The notes beneath the pieces were generated by a model. That model saw nothing but the letters and a program-made list of their open reading frames with translations, ran no database searches and was not told the origin of the DNA. A stretch of 64,000 bases of DNA from Astragalus membranaceus (lineage: Eukaryota > Streptophyta > Magnoliopsida > Fabales > Fabaceae), in the NCBI GenBank assembly GCA_039519185.1, contig CM076849.1, forward strand, positions 78,971,621-79,035,620. The letters are read 5' to 3'. Below are positions 1 through 11,561 of this stretch, one piece after another. Position numbers and translations under genes: made by a program. Position 1 is the stretch's first letter. Each line of letters begins with the position of its first letter.

Positions 1-149
1 ATTTAACTAACTAGTTAGTTACACAAAGTAAGAGTTATATACATCTGATTACAACTATGGTTAAGACTAATCTAGCTTTTCACTAACTCACTACTAACTA
101 GAATTAAAATAAATGAAGAGTTAAATACAATATCTGATTTGCATAACAG

Positions 150-3100
150 GGGTCACTGAGTTGACTTTGGAGTTGACTTCTGCTTTTTTTCACTTTGTTC
201 AATAGGAATTTCCCCCACACCATGGATCCACTCCCTTCCTAGTAGGAAATTATAATTTGCTTTCGATGGAACCACTAGGAATAGGGTTAATCTCTTGATG
301 CTTCCCACAGCAAGCTCGACCTCTATGGCCCCAAGTGAATGGCCAGTTTTGCCTTCATAATTATCAAAACCACGTTGTGTGGCCTCAAATCAGTATCACA
401 TTTACCAATTTTCCTTAGCAAATGTTGAGGCATTAGGTTCACAGTAGCACCTCCATCGACCAAGATTTTATTCACGCCTATGTTATTCACTTTGGCTTGA
501 ATGAACAAAGGTTTGAGATGATTCATCATCCCACAGTTTGGTCTTTCGAACACTGCATGATGTTCTTCGACGCGGCCATTTTTGAGCACATAGTAGCAAA
601 CTGACTTGTATGTAGTTCCTTCATCGAAGTCTTCTTCGACGTCATTGACCTCAGAAACCACACCATACTCTACAGGCAGGATAGAGACCATATTACATAA
701 GACGTCGAAATCTGGCTCAGAATCATCGAAATCTGAATCCATGTCTTCGTCCAAGTTTAGGCCTTCTTTGAGTGCAGAAAGTGGAGGAAAAATTCTTTCA
801 GTAGCTGGCTTTCTAGCCATTTCAAGAGATTCTGAAGGTAACTCTTTACCTTTTCCCTTGTCAACACTTAATGTTGTCCCTGTAGCAGCAATAACTTTCT
901 TCTGGCGTTGATATCTTCGCCATTGTGTTCTTGTCTTAGGGTTTTTACCCTTGTAATTATTACGGTAGGCATATTTATTTGCTTCTGATGCCTTATTTTG
1001 GGTAAATGTACTAGCAATAACATCACCCTTAACCATCTTTGCTGGCTTTTGTTGGTTGCCAGCGTTCTTTCCAGCATAATACATGGGATAATATCCAGTA
1101 CTTCTCCCACCAGAATGAACTCATTTCTCGACAGGAGATTGAGAAGGTGGAACATAAGTTCTAACCTTTTCTTTGTGGGGGTTCTTAATCGAAGAAACCT
1201 TGTAAGGTATCCCTCTGTCATTGAAACTGAACTTGGGTCTCTTGTCGACCCATTTCCCCTTGCTGTTGGGTTGAAGTTTGAAACTTTCCATATCCTTTGC
1301 AGCTTTCTTATCGAAAACAGCACTGCATCGTGGACATAGCATCACCTCAGAGTTGCTGATCTTGCAACGATTGAGGAAATCGATCAATTCCTCTTCAGCC
1401 TTAGGGTAAACCACCTTCATTTTGTCATCATACTGGTCGTCAGTGACCATTTCGACGTCAACCTTGGAGCTTATAGTGGCTCTTTTCACACTACCCTTTC
1501 CTGCAGTATCACCAGAAACTTCGACCATAGCAATGTCAACTTCGACATACATTGCTTTGTTTGTTGGTAGAAGATCTGCATCAATCTTCATTAGAGGCTT
1601 TGACTTGTCTCCAAATTTGAGCCTTCCTTCGTTCAATGCTTTTTGAACCAAATCCCTGAAAAGGACACAACGAGCAGTGTTATGGCCCAAGAAGTTATGA
1701 AATTAACAAAAACCTCTTTTCTTTTTTTGTTCCAATGGTGGTGTTTTTAGGCCTTTACGCACTAAAATTTGACCACCAGCAACTAACAGATCAAATATTT
1801 CGTCACATTTATAAACATCAAAAGTATATGTTTTTGCAACGAATTTATCATTTTTAGGTTCGACGGGGTTTTTTCCATCTGAAGGCTTTAATAGTTTACA
1901 AGTATAAGGAGGTCCAGGTTGTAATTCAGCAATATTAACCTCTTCTTCGACACTTTCATAAGATATGTTGAATTCTTGATCATTGTCATTAGCATTGACA
2001 TAGGCAACCTTTTCTTTTTTATTATTACTAAACCTATTAGTTCTAGCCTTTTCAGCTTTATGCCTTTCGACCTGTCAAACTCTATCAGCCAGTTGTTCCA
2101 TGTCTCTTAGGTGCAAAGTATCTAACTTCTTCCTAATAGAGTAGTCTAGGCCACCATCAGCCATTTCGACTAACTCGTGCTTAGGTACTTGAGTAAAGCA
2201 CCTTGCCTTGAGAAGTCTAAATCTATTGAAATAATCATCAATAGACTCTGCCCCTTTACATTGAACACTAGCCAATTCTTTAAGACTAATCTTACATTGG
2301 CCCATGTAAAATTGCTCATGAAAGGCCTTTTCCAACTGAGCCCAATTAAAGAAAGAATGTGGGGCTAAAGTGGTGAACCAAGTGAAAGCATTCTTAGTTA
2401 GAGAATTTGGGAAATATTTCATTCTTAAATTCTCATTATGTGCTAAGTCACCAGCCTCAGTTAAATACCTAGCAATATGTTCAACAGTCGATTCACTGGT
2501 TTCCCCAGCAAATTTTGTGAACTTGGGAATTTTCCATCCCCTAGGCAACTTTGTTTGCAATGTGTAGTCAGATAATGGTGATACAAAATTAGGCCTGTGT
2601 AAACCTAAGTTAAGGCCATTCTGGGCTAAGATAGTTTCGACCATATTAGCCAAGTTATTTTGTGCTCCAAAATTATTTTGTTGCACTTGCCTAACCACTT
2701 CGTCAGCATTCTGATTTCTATTGACTAACACAACATCAGGTATTGCCTCTACTCTTGGAGGCTCTTCGACAACCAGTTGATGCTGTCCCTGATTCATGGG
2801 AATTACATTGTTTGGCCTTTCCAAAGGGATTTCGACAGGCCTAACATTTTGTACTTGGGGAATTTGCTGGTTATGCACTGGTGGAGAGCCAAAGAAATCA
2901 ACAATTCTTCCCATTTGTGTTGTTAACATTTGGTAACTATTATTGGTATTTTGTATCAGAGGATTGAATACAGTACCAATTTGTTGTGTTAACAAGTTAA
3001 CCATATCGTGATTACTATCATCCATTTGTTTCCTTAATGCCAACACAGATGATGTGGTTAGGGCTGGTTGAACATTTCGACCATAAATGTTCTCAGAAGA

Positions 3101-3566
3101 ACTGTGAGTAGGAGAGAAACCTACTATTTCATTGTCTGCAAATGTAGATGAATTGGTTTGAAGGCCTGCCATAAGGGTAATTCCTACCATTTATAGAATT
3201 AAATGGCATATTTCCACTCACGGGATTAGACATGAAAGGACTTGATGGTCCTAATTCTGGCAGCACATAAGCCATTGCATTGGGTTGTGTTACTGCTGCT
3301 GTGGTCATCATAGATATAGGAGTTAGTACAGGAGTAGTTACAGCAATTATGCCTATGGCTGTCGAAGAAGACAGCGGAGCAGTTACTGCAGTTACACCCA
3401 TTGTTGTAGAAGGAGACAACGGAGCAGCTACTCCTATAGCGGTTGCAGCATTTGCATCACGAACTGACGCATTCCTTGATGAATTTTGCGCATTAGATGA
3501 AGAAGCATTGTTATTAGAGCGAGCCATCTCTGAGAGATTTCTACCACTCCTTAAACGCATGCACAA
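150..3566 (-). pseudogene. gag-protease polyprotein of a Ty3/gypsy element (broken)
   Basis: This is the 5' part of a retrotransposon polyprotein, coding for the capsid/nucleocapsid protein and the aspartic protease. Reading from 3566, it starts near MCMRLRSGRNLSEMARS, runs through a Ser/Asn/Ala/Thr-rich low-complexity stretch, and changes frame at about 3165. The frame 3190-2075 holds the retrotransposon gag domain (about residues 240-371; motifs NAFTWFTTLAPHS and ESIDDYFNRFRLLK). The frame is then shared down to 323 but is broken by stops at 2075, about 1702 and 1121. The stop at 1702 lies inside a CHHC knuckle (GHNTARC). The protease active site is DGGATVNLMP, at about 440. From about 320 the continuation, with LLGREWIHGVG, lies in another frame. 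The gag-like and protease motifs are clear; the exact lineage is an inference. Three stops and two frameshifts make it non-functional. Confidence 0.88.
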
Positions 3567-3663
3567 ATCACTTTATGCTTTTAGATTCAAGAACAACAAA
3601 CCCAGAAATGTTGTAAAACAACTTTTAAAATTAGCACAAACAGTCCCACCAGGCGTGCCAATT

Positions 3664-4388
3664 TGTTTACCGTGGATTTTGGTAAACACCGCTAGTTTCG
3701 AGTTTGGTTTACTTACGGGATCAACTAGTAAATCCCAAGACAGTTTGGATAAAAGTTGTTTAGAAAACACGGGTTTGTTACCGGTTAAGTTAAACAAAAG
3801 AAAGAAATTCAATGTTTCTTGCAAAACTCATGAATTATTCAAGAAAAAAAAAAAGAGAATTGCGTAAAACAAAGAAGGAAAAAAATGCAGGAATTGGAAA
3901 TAAACAAAGTAAAATTACATTAAAAAGAGAAAAGTGGTACACAATCATACATTGCTTCTCTGGGCTCGTTTTTCGCTTTAACTTGCAAGTAGAGCGTGAG
4001 AATTTGTGTAATGAGTTTGTGACCCTTTTTCCTTATGGAAAACTACTATATATACAAGGAGGAAAACATAAACTGCCTAAAACTGCTAAGAAATTCAAAA
4101 ACTATAACTGCTATATACAATTCGACCATGTAACTGCCTACGCCTTCGACATCATCATTGCTCTAGTCTTCGACCAAACTCCTTGGCTTTAACCTGCGAC
4201 CAATCTTCTTTACTTCTTTCTCGTCGAAACTTTGACTTTAAACTCTCAGTTTCATTAAGTCTTGGGCATAGTCGAAAATATTCTTCAAAACGCCTTCTCA
4301 ACGTCAAATATCAACATTTCTTCTTTAAAATGACAAATCAACATCGTTGACTGCATTTAATTGAGTCTGTCAAAAATGCAGGCTAACA
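3664..4388 (-). repeat. 5' LTR of the gypsy element at the left edge
   Basis: On the minus strand the stretch begins TGTTAGCC (at 4388) and ends GGTAAACA (at 3664), giving TGTT...AACA ends about 725 bp apart. It is followed at once by the TTGGCACGCC primer site. A TATA-like CTATATATA (plus strand 4046-4054) sits mid-LTR, as expected for a U3/R boundary. The inner boundary is firm because of the primer site. The outer boundary rests only on the TG/CA rule. Confidence 0.6.
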
Positions 4389-4667
4389 GTAGGTTCCATG
4401 TGGATATAAAATGTCTTCAGCCCATGTCTATGTGAGGCTGCACAAAGGTAAGACCAAATTAAGCTATGTGATTTTAGAAGTGCAGAAATGCTGGTGTGCT
4501 ATAGCAATTTCTTTTCTTACGCTGGTATCTTCTCTGCTCAACAAGAAGCTGGGGAGCGCCCCCTCTTTTTGTAATTTATGTATAATTTATCTTAGTATAA
4601 TGTAAGTTTTGGATTGGATTTTTTTGTTAGTAATAGTGTTAAATTTATTTTTTAATTTGTTGTTAGC

Positions 4668-4669
<2 letters not shown>

Positions 4670-4703
<34 letters not shown>

Positions 4704-4745
4704 AAGTATACATAATGGATTGGATTGGATTGGATTGGATTGGCT
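4670..4745. repeat. Microsatellites (TA)n and (GGATT)n
   Basis: A run of TA dinucleotides lies at about 4673-4700, followed within 15 bases by five tandem GGATT pentamers (about 4713-4742). The rest of 4389-4800 holds no gene that I can support. Confidence 0.9.
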
Positions 4746-4821
4746 GTATATGACCAGGAAAATTACAAATGTAAAAAGGAAAATAAACAAAAACAGAAAA
4801 AAAAATTAAAAAAAAAATATA

Positions 4822-5092
4822 CAATGGCCAGCGCTTGTAGGCCAAAGCGCTACCTATTCCTAAAAAGCGCTAAGGGAATGAGCAGTGCTTTGGCCTACAA
4901 GCGCTGCCCATTGTGTTAGAGCCTTTTGGGAATGAGCAGCGCTTACACTGAAAAGCGCTACCCATGGCTATGATTGCGCAACGCTGCCTATTGTGGGAGT
5001 GGAATCAGCAGCCCCAAGTTTAGCAACGCTCGAAAGCACTACGTACCCATGGCTAAAAAAAAGCGCTGCCCATCCCCAAATCTGTTGTAGTG
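4822..5092 (+). mobile_element. CACTA transposon terminus with AGCGCT subterminal repeats
   Basis: The stretch ends in TGTTGTAGTG at 5092, the inverse complement of a CACTACAACA terminus. It carries at least eight AGCGCT or near-AGCGCT motifs, several in the context GCGCTGCCCAT. Dense short subterminal repeats next to a CACTA terminus are the hallmark of En/Spm elements. No matching left end was found, so this is either a relic end or the end of an element whose other end has decayed. Confidence 0.65.
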
Positions 5093-5410
5093 ATGACAAT
5101 TTTTACAGTAAAAAAAAAGAAACAAAATGAGAAGTGTGGTGGTATGCCTTTCGAAAAAATAGAGGAAAGCAAATCGGAGATGGCGACTGCAAGGGAGATG
5201 GCGATGACGAGAGGGATGGCGACAACGAGGTGATCGTGACGCATGGAGAAGGTGACGAACATAGAGGGGAGAGGGAGAGGGAGGACGAAGGTGAGACTAG
5301 GAAAGGGCGAGGGAGAGCAAGGGAAGAAATACGTACATGAGGAAAATGTGTTTTACTTATAATTTAGTTAAAAAAATACTTGAACATTTAAAGTCGAACC
5401 TAAACGTTCA

Positions 5411-5459
5411 CCGACTTAAAAGGTCAAACATTTTAAAAAGATTTCACCTTTTAAGTCGG
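5411..5459. repeat. 14-bp perfect inverted repeat (stem-loop)
   Basis: The arm CCGACTTAAAAGGT (5411-5424) is mirrored by ACCTTTTAAGTCGG (5446-5459) with a 21-nt loop. Related AGTCG/TTAAAAGGT words recur to about 5560, so this is probably an internal repeat of a decayed element. Confidence 0.75.
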
Positions 5460-6163
5460 GCATTATAGCTGGGTAAGATTCCACCCAACGTAAAAGGTGC
5501 ACACCAAAATATTTTTTATAAGGCAATTATGCCACCGCTTTACCTTTTAACATTGGATAATTAAAGAATCGACTTAAAACGTCTAATTTCTTTCCAATTT
5601 GTATACTAGTCATTTACCCCGTGTTTTAATCTACCAATATTACATCGTTAAATAATTTTGTCTAGATACCTGTATCACCAAAATCACCGGTAGATTAAAG
5701 ATACAATATTACATACAGCTGACAAACATATATCTTTGAAATTGAAAGGTTATTGACCACAAGTGTCACATGAAATTGCTGGAATCTCTTTTTATTTTAA
5801 ACTTGAGGATAAAATAGTAACTCTCATTTTCTTTCTTTTTATCAAAATTCAAATTCTATTTTCTCAAAATTACATTTTGGTATAATTTTATTACTTTTGT
5901 TTGCTTACCAGAAAGCATAACAAGTTGTCGGTATAATTATTTTTTATATTTTATTTTTAAAAATGTCTTAAGTTTTTATAATTAAATATTTTGCTTTTGA
6001 GTCTCGACAATATAAATAATTATTTGTTAAAATTTACCAAAAAAGGCTCTTTTTTGAGGTCTATGGGGGGCATTATATATTATTAGAGTAAATATTGTTG
6101 TTAAATTTGAATGTTGGTAACTATATTACAATTTAATTTGAGATTACTTTGCGACAATATATA

Positions 6164-6191
6164 GCACCCGCTACCGTGGGTATTTTGCTAG
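6164..6191 (+). mobile_element. Putative Helitron 3' end
   Basis: A GC-rich hairpin-like stretch (CACCCGCTACCGTGGGT) is followed by TATTTTG and CTAG at 6188-6191, and then by T. Helitrons end in CTRR after a short hairpin and insert before T. The 5' end was not located. Confidence 0.45.
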
Positions 6192-6654
6192 TATATCTAT
6201 GAAACTGAAAGCTTATTCACAACAATTGTCACATGAAATTGCCGGAATTTATTTTTGATTTTATTTCTTCATTTATTTTTTTATTAACAAAGAAGTTCTC
6301 TCATTTTGTATCATTTTTGACATTTTAAATTTAGAATATTGCATACTGGACTACGAGGCTTCGCGGAAAGTTGGCCCTGAAAATCAAGTGTGCATGCCAT
6401 GGAAGCTTGTATGATTTTTTATATTACCACAACTTTTTTGCTTCATGATTTATCACAAAAAAAAAAACGTGGCAGGTGTTTGCGACGACAATTATATATA
6501 GTTCATAGTTGTAGTTGTCTTAAAAAAAATCACATGATGACACGGAAGACAAAAATTAAGGATGTAGTTTCATTATTTTAATAAGTTGTTCGTTCAAAAA
6601 AAATTTATTTTAATAAGTTGTGAGAAGTGGACCTCACTACTAGAATTTTCGTCA

Positions 6655-6935
6655 TTTCCTGTGGAATTTCCTGCGGAAATTGACTAAAAATTCGCAGGAA
6701 ACGGGTTTCCTGCGGAATTTTCAGCGGATTATGGTTCCCAGTTATTTTCTTCGTGGATAATTGTTTCCTGCGGATTTCTGAATCGGCAGGAAAATTCCGC
6801 AGGATATTCCTCAGGAAATTCTGCAGGAAGTCCGCAGAAAATTCCGCAGGAAATATCCGCAGGAAGTTCCGCAGGAATCTCGCAGGAAATTCCGCAGGAA
6901 ATTGGAATTTTCCGCCAGAAATTCCGCAGGAAAGG
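6655..6935. repeat. CACTA-1 subterminal repeat array (TTCCGCAGGAA)
   Basis: Many copies of TTCC(T/C)GC(A/G)GAA stand in both orientations. In En/Spm these are the binding sites of the TNPA protein. The right-end counterpart is at 11360-11545. Confidence 0.85.
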
Positions 6936-7066
6936 CTAAAAACAGCAACAAAGCTTCACAATTTATAAGCTAAAAACAGGCAATTTATAAGATCCAGCCC
7001 CACAATTTATAAGCTTCACAAGCTACTAAAATAAATAAACAGCAACAAAGCTTAAATGAACACCAG

Positions 7067-7068
<2 letters not shown>

Positions 7069-7130
<62 letters not shown>
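7069..7130. repeat. (TA)n microsatellite
   Basis: About 30 TA dinucleotides in an uninterrupted run, lying between the subterminal array and the TNPA-like gene of CACTA-1. Confidence 0.95.
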
Positions 7131-7132
<2 letters not shown>

Positions 7133-7263
7133 AATTACTCAATATGAAACTGTCTTGTACAAAACAGGATATATCAACAGGCCATATAGTGTGACGGTTA
7201 CATGCCAAAGACCCTAAAGCTTAAAATTACAAGTTCACTTAATTGCTACTGCTGCTAATCATA

Positions 7264-8885
7264 CTATATCTGGTCACTAACTTCATCATTAACTTCAACA
7301 ACCTCATCACTGTCTTCAACCTCATCACTATCTTCATATGGGGGCGATGAAAGTGGACGAGAAGAAGATGCGGCAAACCCAAGATGCCGCATTAATGCTG
7401 CTACCTCTGTTCTCATTTCTGATTTGATGTCTTCTTTCATTTTTAATTTCTCATCTTCTTGTCTCTGTAGGGATGCATTTAACTGCTGAACCATACTCCT
7501 CAAAGAGGCGATTTCTTCTGAATTATCCGCTGAATTGCGTGAAGTGGGCAGCATGGTTTCACTAATCGATCCAAGGCCAAAAATCTTGTGGCCCTTCTTC
7601 ACTCCCACTGTTTCTATCCATAATTCAAAATCAGATGGCATATGACCCTGAGGTTGACTGTCAGCCTCATTCTCACCCAAAGAACATGCTGGAATTTGAG
7701 AAGCTAACTCTTGCTTTTTTTGTTCAAATTTATCCTGAAAAATATGATAACAGTGGCATTCAAAACAACTACATAATTGAAAGCAGAAACAAAATGTTGG
7801 TAAACAAATATTTATTTGCACAAGAGCCCCTAGGTTCAACAACAAAGCTTTTATATCAGACTGATGTTGGAGCTCAATAATTAAATTGATACATTCATTT
7901 TGAAAATTGAAAGCAACAAAAGTGTCTTCGAGGAAACTGGACCGCAAAAAGAAAATAAAGAGGGATCACAACCATTATTTACTCATAATTTCACTATAAG
8001 ATGAATTATCTTGGAAATACTAGAATACAAGAAACAATCATTTAGCATTGCCATGAGGAAACTAGAATACATGCCATTATAACTCTATATCCTCTGCAAT
8101 AAAACACAGTTTTTCTTTCAGCTGCTAGAAAGACTTCAAAGCTGAATTAGTAACAAATAACAGTGACTGATAATGATAAGAATTCTGTTTCAAGAATTTT
8201 AACTCACATAAATAACAGTGACTTCAAAGCAAGCAGCTGCAGAACTTCCTGGAGACTGGGTTTCATGATTAACATGTAATATTTGTATAATGTTTTTCTT
8301 AATTATCTCTGTCCAACATTCAGTAAGCAAGTGATTACAAGAGTATTGGTTGTATCAGATTGGACAAGAAGATTTGTATTTGGAAGAGATTCTAGTCGTA
8401 TCAAAAAAGAGGACTTACATAAGCAGCTTTCGCATGAACACCCACCCAACTTTTATCCTTTTTCACATGAGTGCGAAAATAAAAATCTACCAACGACGGT
8501 TCTGTCCCTTTTTCTTGCTTCTGCAATTCAGTTGATAAAAAAAATTATTATCATTTATTTTGAAAACTAAATTATAGTATAAAGAAACATTTTAATAATA
8601 CCATTCTCTTCCAATGCAAACGATGAGGAATTGATCCACCAGTATGAAGTGAAGCACCGTCCAAAGACTCTCGGTTTCTTCGATTTGTTGTAGATTTATT
8701 TTTAAATCCTGAAGACCTCCAATAAACCTTCAATTGGCCCCACACATTATCTCCCATCCAAGTTGGTTTTTGATCTAAGTCTTTACGAGCGTCTTGCATT
8801 AATTGGGACATCTTAGCTGCCCCTCTCTTCTCAAAGTTACGCCTCACAATGTCCTTATATTCAGGTGGCCATGTAAACTTTTTCT
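7264..8885 (-). CDS. TNPA-like protein of CACTA-1 (Ptta/En/Spm plant transposase family), multi-exon
   Basis: This is the second protein of an En/Spm-type element; family members bind the subterminal repeats. I see three exons on the minus strand. Exon 8885-8601 has WPPEYKDIVRRNFEKRG and LHTGGSIPHRLHWKRM and ends before GT. Exon 8520-8419 has EPSLVDFYFRTHVKKD and lies between TTGCAG and GTAAGT. Exon 7738-7264 has ELASQIP, GHKIFGLGS, a coiled-coil-like region rich in Glu/Lys/Gln and an acidic tail, and ends at a stop. The order matches family members. The N-terminus adjoins the end of TNP2 with only a 19-nt intron remnant, so this may once have been part of one long spliced transcript. Whether it is still expressed cannot be told. 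Confidence 0.82.
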
Positions 8886-8888
8886 ATA

Positions 8889-10475
8889 TTATAAGCACAA
8901 CCTAGGAGGAGGCTCATTTCTCTCAATTCTCCTTTTGAAAAATGCATCCTTGTTTCTTCTGAAAGCATGATTATGAGGTAAAAACTGACGGTGGCAATCA
9001 AACCAAGACGTTTTTCTTCCATGTTTCAATCTAAAAGCCTTTGATTTTTCCATGCATACTGGACATGCTAATTTTCCTGCAGTACTCCACCCAGACAGCA
9101 TACCGTAAGCAGGAAAATCATTTATGGTCCACAACAGTGCAGCTCTTAATAGAAAATTTTGCTTCTTAGAGGCATCATATGTTACTACACCACTCCACAA
9201 TTCTTGCAACTCGTCTATTAATGGCTGCAAATATACATCAATTTTACCTTTGGGACTGTGTGGACCTGGAATGATTAAGCTCAAGAACATATAAGGGGTC
9301 ATCATACATAGCTCGGGAGGTAGGTTATACGGCGTGACAATAACTGGCCAGCAAGAATATGATTTCTTTGATTGGCTAAAAGGATTGAAGCCATCAGCAC
9401 ACAACCCAAGTCTTACATTTCGAGGTTCTGAGGCAAATTCAGGATATACTTGGTCAAAGTATTTCCAAGCTTCACCATCCGAAGGATGACACAACACACC
9501 TTCCTCTCGACGATTCTCATAGTGCCACCTCATTTGCTCTGCAGATCTCACAGAAGCATAAAGTCTTTGTAGTCGAGGGATAAGAGGCAAGTAATGCAAT
9601 CTCTTACGGGGTACACTTTTAGAGTTTCTCTTCCGTTTTGTAAGTGTTTTATACCGGGGTTCATTACAAAACTTGCACTTCTTCAAAGTTGCGTCATCTT
9701 TGTAATACAACATACACCCTCCAACACAACAATCTATCATCATCTTTGATAAACCGAGCCCTCCTACAATCTTCTTTGTATCACGGAAATTGGAGGGAAT
9801 GACATTCTCGGGATGGTTCGTCTCCTTCATTAACGCCGCAATGTCGTTGAAACAAGCCTGTGACATGTTGTGTTTCGATTTTAAACTCAGCATTCTAACT
9901 GCAATAGAAAACTCTGATGCATTTTGACATCCTGGCCATAATGGTCGGTGGACTGAGTTCAACATTTCATAAAATTTGGCAGCTTCCATATTTGGAGGTT
10001 CCTCATCATTTTGTACAAAATGTTGCTCACGATTAAGACCGGCGGCATCAAACACCATGTCCTCATATCTATTTACATGCTCATGACCCCATTGTTGATT
10101 GCTGCTACTAGGCGTATCCGTATCAATATCAACATTAATATGAGAGACTTTCTCCCCATGGGATGTCCAAGTCCAATATCCTGGTTTAAACCCCTTTCTA
10201 AAAATGTGAACATTTACAACATCTGGGGTAAAGTGCCTCTCGTTTTTACATCGCGTACACGGACACCGTATTACTCCTTCATCCAAATACTTTTTTTGCT
10301 GACAAGCAAAACTAATAAATTCTTCTACTCCTTTTAAAAATTCAGTTGTATATCCCCTTCGACCCGGAAGAAGCCTATTATACATCCATGTACGATGTGC
10401 AGGCACTTCCATCTCCTTTATTACAACAACCACTAACAATACTGCATAAGGCAAAATGTGCATAACAGAACACAA
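8889..10475 (-). CDS. TNP2-like transposase of CACTA-1 (Transposase_21), C-terminally truncated
   Basis: A 528-codon open frame; the likely true start is Met22 at 10412 (MEVPAHRTWMYNRL). Residues 25-100 form the transposase-associated domain with Cys ligands RCPCTRCKN. The Transposase_21 domain follows, with GGCMLYYKDD, GLCADGFNPF, YNLPPELCM, IPGPHSPKGKIDVYLQPLI, DELQELW, TINDFPAYGMLSGW and TAGKLACPVC. The acidic residues in CADGFNPF and NDFPAYG fit the expected DDE-type catalytic core. Full TNP2 proteins are usually several hundred residues longer. This frame stops after RNEPPPRLCL, beside what looks like a splice donor (CCTAG/GT) only 19 nt from an acceptor, so an internal deletion has removed the C-terminal part. 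The element probably depends on a full-length relative. Confidence 0.9.
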   Translation of the reverse strand: MCSVMHILPYAVLLVVVVIKEMEVPAHRTWMYNRLLPGRRGYTTEFLKGVEEFISFACQQKKYLDEGVIRCPCTRCKNERHFTPDVVNVHIFRKGFKPGYWTWTSHGEKVSHINVDIDTDTPSSSNQQWGHEHVNRYEDMVFDAAGLNREQHFVQNDEEPPNMEAAKFYEMLNSVHRPLWPGCQNASEFSIAVRMLSLKSKHNMSQACFNDIAALMKETNHPENVIPSNFRDTKKIVGGLGLSKMMIDCCVGGCMLYYKDDATLKKCKFCNEPRYKTLTKRKRNSKSVPRKRLHYLPLIPRLQRLYASVRSAEQMRWHYENRREEGVLCHPSDGEAWKYFDQVYPEFASEPRNVRLGLCADGFNPFSQSKKSYSCWPVIVTPYNLPPELCMMTPYMFLSLIIPGPHSPKGKIDVYLQPLIDELQELWSGVVTYDASKKQNFLLRAALLWTINDFPAYGMLSGWSTAGKLACPVCMEKSKAFRLKHGRKTSWFDCHRQFLPHNHAFRRNKDAFFKRRIERNEPPPRLCL

Positions 10476-11359
10476 CAGGATCCAAACATGTCACTGGTTA
10501 TACACAACTCAGAAACAATTAAAGAAACATGCACAACAGTAAGCAACTGTTTTCTCAGCAATTAAAGCAGTAATTAACTCAATAATTAACTCAGATTCAA
10601 CAAACATTTAAGCAACAAACATTTCTCAGCAAAATGTATCCTACAGAACATAAAATTAAAGCAAAAAAATAAGGAAAGAACTAACATAAATAAAGCAAAA
10701 AAAATAAGCACTGATCGCAAGAGATGAGAGCACAGATTTAGGGTTACCTTCACAGAAGAAGATGAAATCAGGAGCGAGAGCACGAACAAGGACGAAGACG
10801 AGCACGGACCAGAATGAAGACGAGCACGAACTAGAACGAAGACGACGAAGCTTCAATTTCACGATCGGTTGAAGAAGACGGAGCACGAACCAGAACGAAG
10901 ATGGAGCGCGAGGTGAGTGTGACGGTTCACATCGTTGAAGCTTCAATTTCACGATCGGTGGAAGAAGACGATGAGAGGAACGAAGAAGATTTAGGGTTTT
11001 TTTCTCTGATCGAAGAAGACGAAGAGACGATCGGTGAGTGAGACGAAGATTGAAGACGAAGAGACGATTGGTGAGCGCAAACGAAGTGAAGAGTGAAGAT
11101 CGAAGCTTCAACGAGAGTGAGTGAGTGAGAGTGAAGATCGAAGCTTTCAACGAGAGTGAGTGAGTGAGAGTGGATCGAAGTTAATTTGGTGAGGGAGGAT
11201 ACATTTTAAATTATAATATCAGTTTTAAAATTATAATATCAGTTTTAAAAATTTTAAATTTTAAAATTTAAATTTAAAAAGCCTAATTTAAAAAAAAATA
11301 TTTAAAAATTTTAAATAATTTTAAAAAGAATAATTAGTCAAAAAAAGTTTTAAAAAAAA
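10476..11359 (-). other. 5' leader region of the CACTA-1 transposase gene
   Basis: No protein-like frame. It holds GA-rich imperfect repeats (CTTCAATTTCACGATCGG twice at about 10850-10960) and a duplicated segment around GAAGATCGAAGCTT at 11095-11165, followed by very AT-rich DNA. It lies between the transposase start and the right subterminal repeats, so it probably contains the promoter. Confidence 0.5.
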
Positions 11360-11561
11360 AAAGATTTAGAAATTTCCTGCGAACCATAGTTCTTAAGAAA
11401 ATCCGCAGGAAAATCAAAAATTACCTGCCAACTTACCTGCGAACTCAAATGCCCAGCAAATATTTTGCATATTTACAAAATTGGTAGGAAATTTCTCAGA
11501 TATTACCTGTGGAAATTTTCCGCAGGAAATTCCGCAGGTAATACCGAGATTTGTAGTAGTG

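Larger units (their letters stand above)
1..4388 (-). mobile_element. Ty3/gypsy (Tat-like) LTR retrotransposon, 5' part, truncated by window edge
   Basis: The parts read on the minus strand in element order: LTR (3664-4388), primer-binding site just inside it, gag, then protease, with reverse transcriptase expected beyond base 1. The primer site on the minus strand begins TTGGCACGCCTGGTGGG at about 3663, a form common in plant gypsy elements. The gag ends in a CHHC-type zinc knuckle, which suggests the Tat lineage. The coding frame holds several stops and two frame changes, so this is a dead copy. The left part and the other LTR lie outside the window, so no TSD can be checked. Confidence 0.85.
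5093..6634. other. AT-rich intergenic DNA without a supportable gene
   Basis: There is a GA-rich stretch at 5100-5340, a 14-bp perfect inverted repeat at 5411-5459 and a pair of related segments (5727-5800 and 6192-6260, sharing GTCACATGAAATTGC). The second related segment starts right after the Helitron-like end at 6191. No open frame here resembles a known protein. Confidence 0.7.
6635..11561 (-). mobile_element. CACTA-1: complete CACTA (En/Spm) transposon, 4.9 kb, TSD CCT
   Basis: The left end CACTACTAGAATTTTCG starts at 6635. The right end is its near inverse complement and ends TTTGTAGTAGTG at 11561. Both flanks carry CCT (6632-6634 and 11562-11564). Both ends are packed with the subterminal word TTCCTGCGGAA / TTCCGCAGGAA, about 15 copies at 6655-6935 and fewer at 11360-11545. 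The two transposase genes inside lie on the minus strand. The unoccupied target exists in inverted orientation at about 57140-57190, which confirms the boundaries. Confidence 0.95.

Noticed and set aside
3280..3867. A 195-codon plus-strand frame
   Set aside because: It is the reverse-strand shadow of the gag N-terminus and LTR; GAVTAVTPIV-like repeats mirror the gag low-complexity stretch.
10586..11150. Long minus-strand Ser/Leu-rich frames upstream of TNP2
   Set aside because: GA-rich leader repeats create CT-rich reading frames; no similarity to TNP2 N-termini, and TNP2 already has a good start at 10412.
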